Source: Tropicimonas marinistellae (GTDB lineage Bacteria; Pseudomonadota; Alphaproteobacteria; Rhodobacterales; Rhodobacteraceae). Taken from it: DNA of 64,000 nucleotides. Within the stretch, counting starts at the first letter, position 1; every line of letters starts with the position of its first letter. Shown piece after piece: positions 28,563 to 37,574 of the stretch. The notes under the pieces were generated by a model. It did not search any database. It saw only the letters and a list, made by a program, of their open reading frames with translations, and had not been told where the DNA came from. The translations under genes and the position numbers were made by a program. The DNA lies in contig NZ_LNCI01000002.1 in the NCBI RefSeq assembly GCF_001509585.1, forward strand, positions 1 through 64,000, in the 5' to 3' direction.

Positions 28563-28647
28563 GTTTAGTTCGGATCCAGCGGCGGTGCACTGGCGTCCGA
28601 TGTCGCCGGCCGCATCGGTGGTTCCAACGTCAACGGCATCGCGCCGG

Positions 28648-29226
28648 TCAGGTGTGGTACATATCCTGTGCCCCGCTTTCGATCGGCTCGTCGATGAAAC
28701 GCACCGTCCCGATGTACGGCAGATTGCGGTTTCTCTGAGCGAAGTCGATGCCGTATCCGACCACGAACTTGTCGGGTATCTCGAAGCCGGTCCAGTCGGC
28801 CTTGTAGTCGACTTCGCGACGGGCCGGTTTGTCGAGAAGGCAAATGGTCCGCAGCCGCGCGGGATTGCGGGCCGCGAGGAAGGCAACGACCCGCGCCATC
28901 GTGTGCCCGGTGTCGATGATGTCCTCGACGACCAGCACGTCACGCCCTTCGATCTCGCCGCGCAGATCCTTGAGGATCCGCACCTCCCGGCTTGAGACCA
29001 TCGTGTTGCCGTAGGAGGAGGCTTCCAGGAAATCGACCTCGACCGGCAGGTCCAGTTCGCGGACCAGATCGGCAATGAACACGAACGAGCCGCGCAGGAG
29101 CCCGACGACAACGAGTTTGTCCGTGTCGGCAAACTCGGTTTCGATCTCCCGAGCCAATTCCTCGATGCGGGCAGCGATGGATTTGGCGGAGATCAGCTGG
29201 TCAATGACGTATGGTCGCGAGGACAT
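28648..29226 (-). CDS. hpt: Hypoxanthine phosphoribosyltransferase
   Basis: Hpt salvages hypoxanthine or guanine with PRPP to IMP or GMP. The 192-residue protein shows [21 protein letters not shown], the flexible-loop EASSYGNT, the PRPP-binding motif [14 protein letters not shown] and the purine-binding [22 protein letters not shown]. The start at 29226 gives the normal family length; an upstream in-frame ATG at 29340 would add unrelated sequence. It is divergent from the COQ10-like gene. Confidence 0.93.
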   Translation of the reverse strand: MSSRPYVIDQLISAKSIAARIEELAREIETEFADTDKLVVVGLLRGSFVFIADLVRELDLPVEVDFLEASSYGNTMVSSREVRILKDLRGEIEGRDVLVVEDIIDTGHTMARVVAFLAARNPARLRTICLLDKPARREVDYKADWTGFEIPDKFVVGYGIDFAQRNRNLPYIGTVRFIDEPIESGAQDMYHT

Positions 29227-29311
29227 AGGCTTCCCTTGATCTTGCCCGCAGAGTCTAAGACATGTTCGGCCAGTCACGTGAACCGAACAGACAGGGGCCA
29301 ATCGCCGCACG

Positions 29312-29755
29312 ATGCTTACCCATTCCGACAGCCGCATCATGCCGTATTCGGCACAGCAAATGTACGACCTCGTGGCCGATATCGAATCCTACCCGAAATT
29401 TCTGCCGTGGACAGCGGCGGCACGCTTGCGCGGGCAGCATCCAGAAGGCGACGTAATCGTCGCCATTGCGGACATGGTGATCTCGTTCAAGGTGTTTCGT
29501 GAGAAGTTCGGAACCCGTGTAACGATGGACCCGCTCGCAGGGACAATCGTCAGCGAACTCGTCGACGGACCCTTCAAATGCCTGATTTCGAAATGGGCCT
29601 TCCGGGACGTGGAGGAGGGCTGTCAGGTCGACTACAACGTCGAGTTCGAGTTCCGAAACCGCATATTGCAAAAGGCCGCAGGCGTTTTTTTCCACGAGGC
29701 GCAGCGGCAGATCATGGGCGCTTTCGAGAAAAGAGCCAAGGAACTGCACGGCTGA
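29312..29755 (+). CDS. COQ10/RatA-type START-domain protein
   Basis: The 147-residue protein belongs to the SRPBCC polyketide cyclase/COQ10 group: [22 protein letters not shown] near the start is diagnostic, followed by [23 protein letters not shown]. In mitochondria and related bacteria COQ10 binds ubiquinone and supports respiration; the E. coli relative is called RatA. A lipid- or quinone-binding role is most likely here. The gene is convergent with amt. Confidence 0.88.
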   Translation: MLTHSDSRIMPYSAQQMYDLVADIESYPKFLPWTAAARLRGQHPEGDVIVAIADMVISFKVFREKFGTRVTMDPLAGTIVSELVDGPFKCLISKWAFRDVEEGCQVDYNVEFEFRNRILQKAAGVFFHEAQRQIMGAFEKRAKELHG

Positions 29756-29760
29756 ATGCC

Positions 29761-29791
29761 GAACCTGCGATGGACGATCCACCGCAGGTTC
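29761..29791. terminator. Bidirectional hairpin between convergent genes
   Basis: GAACCTGCG (29761-29769) pairs with CGCAGGTTC (29783-29791). After one mismatch, TGGA pairs with TCCA around a 3-base loop, so nearly the whole 31 bases fold. It sits exactly between the COQ10-like stop and the amt stop, the expected place for a shared terminator. Confidence 0.65.
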
Positions 29792-29796
29792 CATCT

Positions 29797-30975
29797 TCAG
29801 GAAACCATGTCGTAGGCTCGCTCGCCGTGCACCAGAAGGTCGAGCCCGGTGGTTTCGGTTTCCGCGTCCACACGCATCGGGGTCACGAGCCGTACCGCCA
29901 AGACGAGCGCTGCGGTGACGACTGCGGTGAACACGCCCACGACCACCAGGGCGCCCAATTGCGCAGCCCAGGAGCCGGCCCCGAAGACTGCTATCATGAT
30001 CGTGCCGAAGATACCGCCAACCCCATGCACCGCAAACACGTCAAGCGTGTCGTCTATCGCCAGAATGTTGCGTATCAGGTTCACGGCCTCGTGGCAGAGC
30101 ACGCCGGCGATTCCGCCGATGATCAGCGCCTCGACTGGCCCGACGAACCCCGAGGCAGGGGTGATCGACGCCAGTCCCGCGATGGTGCCCGTAACCATGC
30201 CCACAAGCGAGGCCTTGCCGTATTTGATCCGCTCCCACAACGCCCAGGTTAGAGAGGCCGCGGCAGCAGAGAGATGCGTAACGGTAATCGCCATGGCTGC
30301 GCCGCCGTCTGCCGCCAGTTGCGATCCGCCGTTGAAGCCGAACCAGCCGACCCACAGCATTGCGGCGCCAATCATGACGTAACCGGGCGCGTGAGGCGGT
30401 TTGGTACGGTCGCGCCGCGGCCCGAGAAAGAGCGCGAGGATCAACGCTGCGATCCCGGCCGTCTCGTGAACCACGATGCCACCGGCAAAATCTCTCGCGC
30501 CCACCGCGCCAAAAAGTCCACCGTCGGAAAGAAACCCGCCACCCCAGATCCAATGCGCAACGGGGGCGTAGCAGATCAGCATCCACAAGGTGGAAAACAG
30601 AAGGACGAACGCAAAGCCGATCCGCTCCACATATGCGCCGACGATGAGTGCCGGCGTGATGATGGCAAAGGTCATCTGGAAGGCGAAGAAGAGCACTTCG
30701 GGGATTGTTCCGGACAGGCTGTCCGTGGTTATCCCGGAGAGGAACGCCTTGCCCAACCCTCCCCAGAGCGGGCCGCCGTCCCCGAAGGCTATGGAGTATC
30801 CGGCGACCAGCCAGGCGATGCTCATGGCGCAGGCAATCGCGTAGCACTGCATGAAAACGCTCAGCACATTGCGAGCGCGCACGAGTCCGCCATAGAACAA
30901 CGCCAGCCCCGGCAATGTCATGAACAGGACCAGCGCCGTCGCAACGATGATCCAGGCAGTGTCGGCTCCCACCAT
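29797..30975 (-). CDS. amt: Ammonium transporter
   Basis: The 392-residue protein with about 11 helices is an Amt/MEP channel for ammonium. Visible marks are GLALFYGGLVRARNVLS near the start and the two pore histidines in GIVVHETAG and FAVHGVGGIFGT. The first is normally VVHINAG, so ETA at this spot is a local variant. The loop RRDRTKPPHAPGYVMIGAAMLWVGWFGFNGGS is conserved. No glnK lies beside it, unlike the common glnK-amt pair. It follows the pncC gene after 202 bases and probably has its own promoter. Confidence 0.93.
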   Translation of the reverse strand: MVGADTAWIIVATALVLFMTLPGLALFYGGLVRARNVLSVFMQCYAIACAMSIAWLVAGYSIAFGDGGPLWGGLGKAFLSGITTDSLSGTIPEVLFFAFQMTFAIITPALIVGAYVERIGFAFVLLFSTLWMLICYAPVAHWIWGGGFLSDGGLFGAVGARDFAGGIVVHETAGIAALILALFLGPRRDRTKPPHAPGYVMIGAAMLWVGWFGFNGGSQLAADGGAAMAITVTHLSAAAASLTWALWERIKYGKASLVGMVTGTIAGLASITPASGFVGPVEALIIGGIAGVLCHEAVNLIRNILAIDDTLDVFAVHGVGGIFGTIMIAVFGAGSWAAQLGALVVVGVFTAVVTAALVLAVRLVTPMRVDAETETTGLDLLVHGERAYDMVS

Positions 30976-31177
30976 TCCCTTTGTCCCTCCCAGGTTCGCA
31001 AGACGACCAGTTCCGGCCGTTCGCGCCTGTGAAGCGTAGCGTGACCGCCTGCAAAAGGTGCAAAGCGCACATTAAAGCGCCTAAAAACCAAACTCTGTGC
31101 GGAGTGCGGATATTTTGGGCGAAAAATAGACGTGTCGGTGCTTTTGTGGGCGGCCGGTGAACCGGGATGGGGCGAAT

Positions 31178-31723
31178 TCACGCGTGCGGCGGAGCAATCC
31201 GTTCGGGCGGTAGCGGCGCATCCTGCAACCCGCCGATCAGCAGGTCGAGCGCGTGGTTGACCGTGTACTGGCGCACTGCTGTGCGCCCGAGGGCCCCAAA
31301 ATCAACGGTTTTGGTGACGGTGATGTGCCCTCGCCTTGCGAGGCCAAAGCACACGCGTCCCTCCGGCTTGTGTTCGCTTCCGCCGGGACCCGCGATACCG
31401 GTTACCGACACCGCCAGATCTGCCCGCGACCGCGCAAGCGCACCGTCGGCCATCTCGCGCGCAACCTGTTCGGAGACCGCGCCGTGAAGCTCGAGCGTCT
31501 CCGCCCGCACGCCCAGCATTTCCTCTTTGGCTGCATTGGAGTAGGTCACGAACCCGCGGTCGAAAACATCGGATGAGCCAGGGATCTCGGTGATCGCCCC
31601 GGCAATCAACCCGCCCGTGCAGCTTTCGGCGGCGGCGACTGTGAGACCGCGACTGCGCGCCTGATCCAGGAGCATTTCGGCGCTCACCGAGGTTCGGTCG
31701 CTTACCGTGGCAATCTCGCTCAT
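31178..31723 (-). CDS. pncC: CinA C-terminal domain protein (NMN amidohydrolase PncC)
   Basis: The 181-residue stand-alone CinA C-terminal domain deamidates nicotinamide mononucleotide to nicotinic acid mononucleotide. Diagnostic stretches are TVAAAESCTGGLIAGAITEIPGSS, FVTYSNAAKEEMLGV, HGAVSEQVAREMADGAL and AVSVTGIAGPGG. Its start overlaps the stop of the upstream PgpA-like gene by four bases. The four genes from ispDF to this one form a tight reverse-strand cluster. Confidence 0.9.
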   Translation of the reverse strand: MSEIATVSDRTSVSAEMLLDQARSRGLTVAAAESCTGGLIAGAITEIPGSSDVFDRGFVTYSNAAKEEMLGVRAETLELHGAVSEQVAREMADGALARSRADLAVSVTGIAGPGGSEHKPEGRVCFGLARRGHITVTKTVDFGALGRTAVRQYTVNHALDLLIGGLQDAPLPPERIAPPHA

Positions 31724-32205
31724 CGGGTTGCTCCAGTGGTTGCGATCAGGGCGGACATGACGCCTATCGCGAGCATCAGCGTTACGGCGCCGGCAATCAG
31801 GTCGTCGGCCAGGTGGGGCAGGGCCGTCGGGCGGCGCCCCAGAAAGCGCAGCGGCAGGGCGAGAAGCCCATGGTAGATCAGCAGCGGGACCAGGAGGGCG
31901 GCCGATGTGGTCGACAAGGTGCTGCCGGCGACGCCCGCCAGCGGCAGAGCTGGGGCAGATGCCAGCCAGACGCCTGCGAACCGGTCCAACACGATTTGAC
32001 GCGGCGCGACACCGGCTGCAAGTGCGCGCGGGACGCAGATCATCGCCAGCGCCATGAGCAAGCCCCAGCAGGCGACGAACACCATGGGTGCACGGAGTGT
32101 TGAATAGAGCGTCGCGGCGCAGGCTAGCCCTGCCGCCGAGGCAAGGAATCCGCCGAGCACGGGTATCGTGCCGATCGGGCCGAGTGTGGCAAGACGGAGC
32201 AACAT
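31720..32205 (-). CDS. PgpA-like membrane protein with altered active-site motif
   Basis: The 161-residue protein has about four hydrophobic helices and keeps the layout of phosphatidylglycerophosphatase A: IVLDRFAGVWLASAP in place of the [12 protein letters not shown] motif, and HLADDLIAGAVTL in place of [10 protein letters not shown]. The acidic residue after Asp in the first motif is replaced by Arg. It follows a complete pgpA after four bases and overlaps pncC. It is probably a diverged PgpA paralogue; whether it is still a phosphatase is unclear. Confidence 0.7.
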   Translation of the reverse strand: MLLRLATLGPIGTIPVLGGFLASAAGLACAATLYSTLRAPMVFVACWGLLMALAMICVPRALAAGVAPRQIVLDRFAGVWLASAPALPLAGVAGSTLSTTSAALLVPLLIYHGLLALPLRFLGRRPTALPHLADDLIAGAVTLMLAIGVMSALIATTGATR

Positions 32206-32209
32206 GCGG

Positions 32210-32710
32210 TCAGCCCATCAGCCACGTGTGGGAGACAAAGGCCGCGATGGAAACGACGGCCGCGGCCATCATCCCTGCGATCACGTCGTCGAGCATCACG
32301 CCTGTTGGCGCCGGGCGCCGGTCGGCCCAACCAACCGGCCCCGGCTTCCAGATGTCGAACAGGCGGAACATGAGGAACCCGCCGATCCAGCCGGGGTAAG
32401 GAAAGACATGCGGTGCGACACCGGCAAACCAGAGCCCCGCCGAGAGCGGCCACAGTGCAATCCACATTCCGACGAGCTCATCAATGACGATCTCGGACGG
32501 ATCGGGGTCGTCAAGCACGACCACCTGGATTCGCGTTGCCCACCACCCGGCCACCAACGCGCCGAGGGTCGCCACGAAGAGCAGCGGGAACCCCCCGAGC
32601 CAGTGCAGCAGCCATGCCGGCGGGATCGCGACGAGGGACCCCCACGTGCCGGGTGCGGGACGCAGGAGGCCGGTGCCACAGACTGTGGAGACGAAGCGCG
32701 CGGGGGTCAT
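32210..32710 (-). CDS. pgpA: Phosphatidylglycerophosphatase A
   Basis: PgpA removes the phosphate from phosphatidylglycerophosphate to give phosphatidylglycerol at the inner membrane. The 166-residue protein has the family opening [19 protein letters not shown], the acidic motif [28 protein letters not shown] and [10 protein letters not shown]. The start at 32710 overlaps the ispDF stop by four bases (ATGA). A diverged paralogue follows immediately. Confidence 0.93.
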   Translation of the reverse strand: MTPARFVSTVCGTGLLRPAPGTWGSLVAIPPAWLLHWLGGFPLLFVATLGALVAGWWATRIQVVVLDDPDPSEIVIDELVGMWIALWPLSAGLWFAGVAPHVFPYPGWIGGFLMFRLFDIWKPGPVGWADRRPAPTGVMLDDVIAGMMAAAVVSIAAFVSHTWLMG

Positions 32711-33888
32711 GCAGACACCAGCGCAGCGGTGGCGAGTGCGGCGATGCCCTCCTCGCGCCCGGTGAAACCCAGCCGCTCCGATGTGGTGGCCTTGACGCTG
32801 ACCCGCGTGGGGTCCAACCCCATGATCGCCGCGAGCGCGGTCTGCATTGCCGCTGCATGGGGCCCGATCTTGGGGCGTTCGCAGACGAGCGTGCAATCGA
32901 CATTCGCGACGCGGAAACCGCGGCTTGCCACCAATTCAACGGCGTGACGCAGGAATATCTCGCTCGCCGCGCCCTTCCATTGCGGATCGCTGGGCGGAAA
33001 ATGCCGTCCGATGTCACCCTCTGCAAGCGCGCCATAGAGTGCGTCGGTTACCGCGTGCATGCCCACATCCGCATCCGAATGCCCCTGCAGTCCGCGGGGA
33101 TGGGCGACCTCCACACCGCAGAGCACGACGTGGTCGCCGGGCCCGAAACGGTGCACGTCATAGCCGTTGCCCAGCCTTACATCCATCGGAACTCCTTTCT
33201 TCAGGATCTTCTCCGCCCGAGAAAAGCATCCCGGAAGCGTCACCTTCATATTGTCCTCGTGCCCCTCGACGATGGCCACGTCCAGCCCCGCGGCGAGTGC
33301 AACCTCCACGTCGTCTGCGGCGCCCCCGGGATGTGCGGCATGGGCGGCGCGGATCGCGTCCAGCGCGAAACCCTGCGGCGTCTGGGCGCGAAACAAGCCC
33401 TCGCGGGAGGTCGGTGCCATTACACGCCCGTCCTGTCCACGCCAAAGCGCATCCGTCACCGCAATCGCGGGCGCGGCGCCGGGCGCCGTTTTGAGGGCCG
33501 CGAGCACGCGGTCGATTACCTCGGCGGGCACGATGGGGCGGGCTCCGTCGTGGATCAGCACGTGCGTGACACCGTCGGGTAGGGCCGCGAGTCCGGCCTT
33601 GACCGAGGCGTCCCGACTGTCGCCGCCAGGTGTGAGTGCCACATCTTCGGGCAACACTTCGCGGGCAAGTGTCGCATCTTGCGGGGCGATGACCACGACC
33701 ACGTCGCGCACAGCGGAATGGCTGCGGAATCGTTCCACCGAATGAGCCAGTACCGCTCTGCCCGCAATGGACTGATATTGTTTGGGTATGTCGCCACCGG
33801 CTCGGGTCCCGCGTCCAGCGGCGACGATCAGCACCGCGACCCGCGTCAGGGTGTGTGCGACCGATGTGTTCGGGGGCGTCTCGCTCAT
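32707..33888 (-). CDS. ispDF: Bifunctional IspD/IspF isoprenoid enzyme
   Basis: The 393-residue fusion catalyses two non-consecutive MEP-pathway steps. The N-terminal IspD part (cytidylyltransferase) has [13 protein letters not shown] and [13 protein letters not shown]. The C-terminal IspF part (2C-methyl-D-erythritol 2,4-cyclodiphosphate synthase) starts near residue 233 with [14 protein letters not shown] and has [36 protein letters not shown] and [18 protein letters not shown]. IspDF fusions are typical of alphaproteobacteria. It is divergent from the dus gene and heads the pgpA-pncC cluster. Confidence 0.96.
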   Translation of the reverse strand: MSETPPNTSVAHTLTRVAVLIVAAGRGTRAGGDIPKQYQSIAGRAVLAHSVERFRSHSAVRDVVVVIAPQDATLAREVLPEDVALTPGGDSRDASVKAGLAALPDGVTHVLIHDGARPIVPAEVIDRVLAALKTAPGAAPAIAVTDALWRGQDGRVMAPTSREGLFRAQTPQGFALDAIRAAHAAHPGGAADDVEVALAAGLDVAIVEGHEDNMKVTLPGCFSRAEKILKKGVPMDVRLGNGYDVHRFGPGDHVVLCGVEVAHPRGLQGHSDADVGMHAVTDALYGALAEGDIGRHFPPSDPQWKGAASEIFLRHAVELVASRGFRVANVDCTLVCERPKIGPHAAAMQTALAAIMGLDPTRVSVKATTSERLGFTGREEGIAALATAALVSA

Positions 33889-34045
33889 GCCCCTCGTCTA
33901 GTGCGTGACCGAAGGCAGGGCAACGGGCAAGCCGATCGGTGGTGAATTTGCTTATATTTTGTGCAGTGGTCGTTTTGCGGTCATGTAGCTGGGCTCTGTG
34001 TCTTGGAACCGGGCACAGCTTCGATATACGACAATCTGACTGCAC

Positions 34046-34050
34046 AAGGA
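34046..34050 (+). promoter_or_regulatory. Ribosome-binding site that decides the dus start
   Basis: AAGGA lies eight bases before a TTG codon at 34059. The nearest upstream in-frame ATG (33939) would add 40 residues with no family similarity, so this site supports the TTG start. Confidence 0.6.
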
Positions 34051-34058
34051 TTGAGCAA

Positions 34059-35054
34059 TTGACGGTTTGCTTTGCAAACTTCAACCTGACGCCACCCGTT
34101 CTACTGGCCCCGCTGGCCGGGATAACCGATCTGCCCTTCCGGCAGCTCGTTTCCCGGTTCGGTGCGGGGCTGGTCGTGTCGGAGATGGTTGCGAGCCAGG
34201 AGATGGTCCAGGCGAAACCCGGCGTCCGCGAAAAGGCGGAGCTCGGCTTCGGCGAGACCAATACGGCCGTGCAACTCGCAGGGCGCGAGGCGCATTGGAT
34301 GGCCGAGGCGGCCCGGATGGTCGAGGCAAATGGCGCGCAGTTGATTGACATCAACATGGGCTGCCCCGCGAAGAAAGTTACCAGTACCAGCGGTGCCGGT
34401 GCCTCCGGCTCGGCGCTCATGCGGGATCTGGACCACGCGACGTCACTGATTGAGGCCGTTGTCGGCGCGGTATCGGTGCCTGTGACGCTCAAAACGCGCC
34501 TCGGCTGGGACGATGCCAGCCGCAACGCCGCGGAGCTGGCGCGGCGGGCCGAGGCGGCCGGTGTGCAGATGGTCACCATCCATGGCCGCACCCGACAGCA
34601 GTTTTACAAGGGGCGTGCAAATTGGACAGCGATTGCCGAAGTCAAGCAGGCCGTTTCCATTCCGGTCATCGCCAATGGCGATATCGTCGACGTTGATACG
34701 GCGCGCGCCGCGCTGGCCCAGTCGGGCGCCGACGGTGTGATGGTCGGCCGAGGGGCGCAGGGAAGGCCATGGCGTCTGGCCGAGATCGCAGCCGACATTT
34801 TCGGCACGCCGAAGCCCGAGGTTCCACGCGGCGGTGCCCTTGCGGAGATTGTCTCGGAGCACGTGGAGGCGATGCTCTCTTTCTACGGGCCGACGCTGGG
34901 CAACCGCATGGCCCGCAAGCACCTCGGTTGGTATCTCGATCACGCCGGAGATCCCGCCGGCCTTCGCCGCCATCTGCAGACCGAATCCGACAATGCGCGG
35001 GTGCAGCGACTGATCCGAAGTGCCTTTGACGCGCAGACGATGGAGGTCGCCTGA
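34059..35054 (+). CDS. dusB: tRNA-dihydrouridine synthase (NifR3/DusB type)
   Basis: This flavoenzyme reduces uridines in the tRNA D-loop. The 331-residue protein has LAPLAGITDLPFRQL, EMVASQEMV, DINMGCPAKKV with the catalytic Cys region, VTLKTRLGWDD, VTIHGRTRQQFYKG and IANGDI. TTG at 34059 is the probable start because it has a good AAGGA site and gives the usual N-terminus. The gene is the old nifR3, which heads ntrBC operons in Rhodobacter and relatives. Its TGA overlaps the ntrB ATG by one base. Confidence 0.93.
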   Translation: MTVCFANFNLTPPVLLAPLAGITDLPFRQLVSRFGAGLVVSEMVASQEMVQAKPGVREKAELGFGETNTAVQLAGREAHWMAEAARMVEANGAQLIDINMGCPAKKVTSTSGAGASGSALMRDLDHATSLIEAVVGAVSVPVTLKTRLGWDDASRNAAELARRAEAAGVQMVTIHGRTRQQFYKGRANWTAIAEVKQAVSIPVIANGDIVDVDTARAALAQSGADGVMVGRGAQGRPWRLAEIAADIFGTPKPEVPRGGALAEIVSEHVEAMLSFYGPTLGNRMARKHLGWYLDHAGDPAGLRRHLQTESDNARVQRLIRSAFDAQTMEVA

Positions 35055-36145
35055 TGCCCGGAACCGGCCGAATCTGGGCGTCGCTGCCAATTCCCGCACT
35101 TCTGCTCGACCATCAGGATAGAATTACGAACATCAATCCGGCGGCCGAGCTGTTCCTGAACAAGACGATCAAGGGGCTGGCCGGAGCGCTTGTCTACGAC
35201 AAGTTGGTGATCGATGCGCCGGTGGAAGAGGCGCTGGCCCGCGTGCGAAAGAACCGCTCGCCGATCTTCGTCAACGACGTCGATGTGGGCACGGGCGAAA
35301 GGGCCCCCGTTGAGTGCAACCTGCAGATCGCGCCTGTTGCCAATGATACCAGCCAGATACTTTTCCTGGTCTCGCCGCGAGAGATTGCTGGCAGGTTGGG
35401 CAGGTCCATCTCGGCCGACAAGGCGGCCAAATCGGCCATCGGCATGGCCGAGATGCTGGCCCACGAAATCAAGAACCCGCTCGCTGGTATCACCGGTGCC
35501 GCGCAGTTGCTTTCGATGAACCTGCCCAAGGAAGACCTCGAACTCACCGATCTGATTGTCGCCGAGAGCCGACGGATCGTGAAACTGCTCGATCAGGTCG
35601 AGCAATTCGGCAACCTGCGCCCGCCGCAGCTCAAGCCGGTCAACATTCACGACATCCTCGACCGCGCCCGCAAATCCGCCATCATCGGTTTCGCCGCGCA
35701 CATGACGGTCAAGGAGGATTACGACCCCTCCTTGCCGCCGGCGTACGGCGATGGCGATCAACTGCTTCAGGTTTTCCTCAACCTCCTGAAGAACGCGGCA
35801 GAAGCGGCGGCGATGGACAGTGGCGAGATCACCATCCGGACTTTCTATGAACCGAGCCTTCGGGTTCGGCGAAAGGGCGAGCAGGCGTTCCGCGTGCCGC
35901 TCCAGGTCGAGATCGTCGACAACGGGCCTGGCTTGCCGGCCGAAATCGCTGACGAGGTTTTTGAACCCTTTGTCTCGGGGCGTGAGAACGGCACCGGGCT
36001 CGGGCTGGCGCTGGTCGGGAAGATCATCGCCGAGCACAAGGGGTGGATTTCCGTGGATTCGGTGCCGGGGCGCACAGTGTTCCGCATCTCGCTCCCCGTC
36101 GCCCCCAAACACATGCAGCAGGACTTGGACAAGGAGACCCGATAG
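35054..36145 (+). CDS. ntrB: Nitrogen regulation sensor histidine kinase NtrB
   Basis: NtrB (GlnL) is the soluble kinase/phosphatase that sets NtrC phosphorylation under control of PII proteins. The 363-residue protein has an N-terminal PAS domain (PIPALLLDHQDRITNINPAAELFLN), the H-box MAEMLAHEIKNPLAGITGAAQLL with the phospho-acceptor His, and N/G boxes FLNLLKNAAEAA, EIVDNGPGLP and NGTGLGLALVGKIIAEH. There is no membrane segment. It is coupled to dus upstream and meets ntrC without a gap. Confidence 0.96.
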   Translation: MPGTGRIWASLPIPALLLDHQDRITNINPAAELFLNKTIKGLAGALVYDKLVIDAPVEEALARVRKNRSPIFVNDVDVGTGERAPVECNLQIAPVANDTSQILFLVSPREIAGRLGRSISADKAAKSAIGMAEMLAHEIKNPLAGITGAAQLLSMNLPKEDLELTDLIVAESRRIVKLLDQVEQFGNLRPPQLKPVNIHDILDRARKSAIIGFAAHMTVKEDYDPSLPPAYGDGDQLLQVFLNLLKNAAEAAAMDSGEITIRTFYEPSLRVRRKGEQAFRVPLQVEIVDNGPGLPAEIADEVFEPFVSGRENGTGLGLALVGKIIAEHKGWISVDSVPGRTVFRISLPVAPKHMQQDLDKETR

Positions 36146-37519
36146 ATGGACGGCACCGTACTAGTCGCAGACGACGACCGCACGATCCGCACCGTTCTGA
36201 CCCAGGCGCTGACCCGGGCGGGCTGCAAGGTCCATGCCACGTCGTCGCTGGTCACGCTCATGCGATGGGTCGAAGAGGGTAAGGGCGACCTGGTGATCTC
36301 CGACGTGATCATGCCCGATGGCAATGGCCTGGAGACCTTGCCGAAGATCGCCGAGGAGCGGCCCGGTCTGCCGGTGATCGTGATATCGGCACAAAACACA
36401 ATCATGACGGCGATCCAGGCGGCGGAAGCGGATGCCTACGACTACCTGCCCAAGCCGTTCGATCTGCCGGACCTGATGAAACGCGCCTCCAAGGCATTGG
36501 AGACCAAGCGGCGCGCGCCCATCTCGCGCCCCGCTGGCGACACCAACGGGAGCGAGTCCGACGACTTGCCGCTGGTCGGCCGGACTCCGGTGATGCAGGC
36601 GCTCTACAGGCTCGTTGCGCGCGTCATGAATACCGACCTTGCGGTGCTGATCACCGGCGAATCCGGTACCGGGAAGTCGCTTATCGCCCGCGCCATCCAC
36701 GATTTCTCGGACAGGCGTACGCTTCCTTTCGTGGTCGCTGGAGCGGAGGAATTGTCCACTTTCGACGGACCGTCCTCGATCCTCGCCAAGGCGCGCGGTG
36801 GATCCGTTCTGTTCGACGAGGTCGGTGACCTGGACGCAGACACGCAGGGCCGGATCGTACGCATGCTGGATGCCTTGTCGGACACCGCGCCTCGGGTGAT
36901 GGCAACGTCCCAGGGCGATCTCATGCAGAAGATGGAGGGCGGTAGTTTCCGGCAAGATCTGTTCTATCGTCTCAGCGGGGTCACCCTGAACGTGCCGTCT
37001 CTTCGGGAGCGCGTTGACGACATTCCTTTGCTTGCCGAGCATTTCCTGGCGCGGTCCGACCGCGACGGCACCGGCTCCCGGCGGTTTTCTCCGACGGCAA
37101 TGGAACTGATCCGCGCCTATTCCTGGCCGGGCAACGTGCGCCAGCTCGAAAACACGATCCGGCGGCTGGTCGTGACGTCCTCCGAAGAAGAGATCGGCCG
37201 AGCCGAGGTGGAGATGGTGCTCGGCAACCAACCGGAGATCGAACCGCTGGTCGGCGGCGGCGATGCGGAGAAGCTCTCTGCCTCCGTGGCCAAGCATTTG
37301 CGCCGGTATTTCGACCTGCACGGCGGAGTCTTGCCACCGCCCGGCCTCTACCAGCGCATCCTTCGCGAGGTTGAAATCCCGCTTATCGAGATCGCGTTGG
37401 ACGCAACCGGCGGTAATCAGGCGAAATGTGCCGATCTTCTCGGAATAAATCGCAATACCTTGCGCAAGAAGATCACCGACCTCGATATTCGCGTGACACG
37501 ACGCCGCAAGTTGATGTAA
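36146..37519 (+). CDS. ntrC: Nitrogen response regulator NtrC lacking the GAFTGA loop
   Basis: The 457-residue regulator has a receiver domain (phospho-Asp53 in [10 protein letters not shown]), an AAA+ domain and a Fis-type DNA-binding domain ([27 protein letters not shown]). Walker A is GESGTGKS (171-178) and Walker B is [11 protein letters not shown]. Between FVVAGAEE and Walker B there are only about 16 residues, so the loop with the sigma-54-contacting GAFTGA motif is deleted. This is the known state of Rhodobacter capsulatus NtrC, which activates housekeeping-sigma promoters. It follows ntrB directly. Confidence 0.96.
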   Translation: MDGTVLVADDDRTIRTVLTQALTRAGCKVHATSSLVTLMRWVEEGKGDLVISDVIMPDGNGLETLPKIAEERPGLPVIVISAQNTIMTAIQAAEADAYDYLPKPFDLPDLMKRASKALETKRRAPISRPAGDTNGSESDDLPLVGRTPVMQALYRLVARVMNTDLAVLITGESGTGKSLIARAIHDFSDRRTLPFVVAGAEELSTFDGPSSILAKARGGSVLFDEVGDLDADTQGRIVRMLDALSDTAPRVMATSQGDLMQKMEGGSFRQDLFYRLSGVTLNVPSLRERVDDIPLLAEHFLARSDRDGTGSRRFSPTAMELIRAYSWPGNVRQLENTIRRLVVTSSEEEIGRAEVEMVLGNQPEIEPLVGGGDAEKLSASVAKHLRRYFDLHGGVLPPPGLYQRILREVEIPLIEIALDATGGNQAKCADLLGINRNTLRKKITDLDIRVTRRRKLM

Positions 37520-37541
37520 AACCGCAACAGAGCCGTGGCAT

Positions 37542-37557
37542 CGGGGGCACGCCCCCG
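37542..37557 (+). terminator. GC hairpin between ntrC and ntrY
   Basis: CGGGGG (37542-37547), tetraloop CACG, CCCCCG (37552-37557) gives a 6-bp all-GC stem between the ntrC stop and the ntrY start. No T-run follows, so partial attenuation or RNA processing is more likely than full termination. Confidence 0.35.
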
Positions 37558-37574
37558 CGGAAAGATCACGGGAT

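Noticed and set aside
30976..31177. NtrC-like binding site upstream of amt (TGCA-N5-TGCA with GGTGCA)
   Set aside because: The half-site spacing is N5 where the enteric consensus needs N9, and the NtrC here has unknown site preference.
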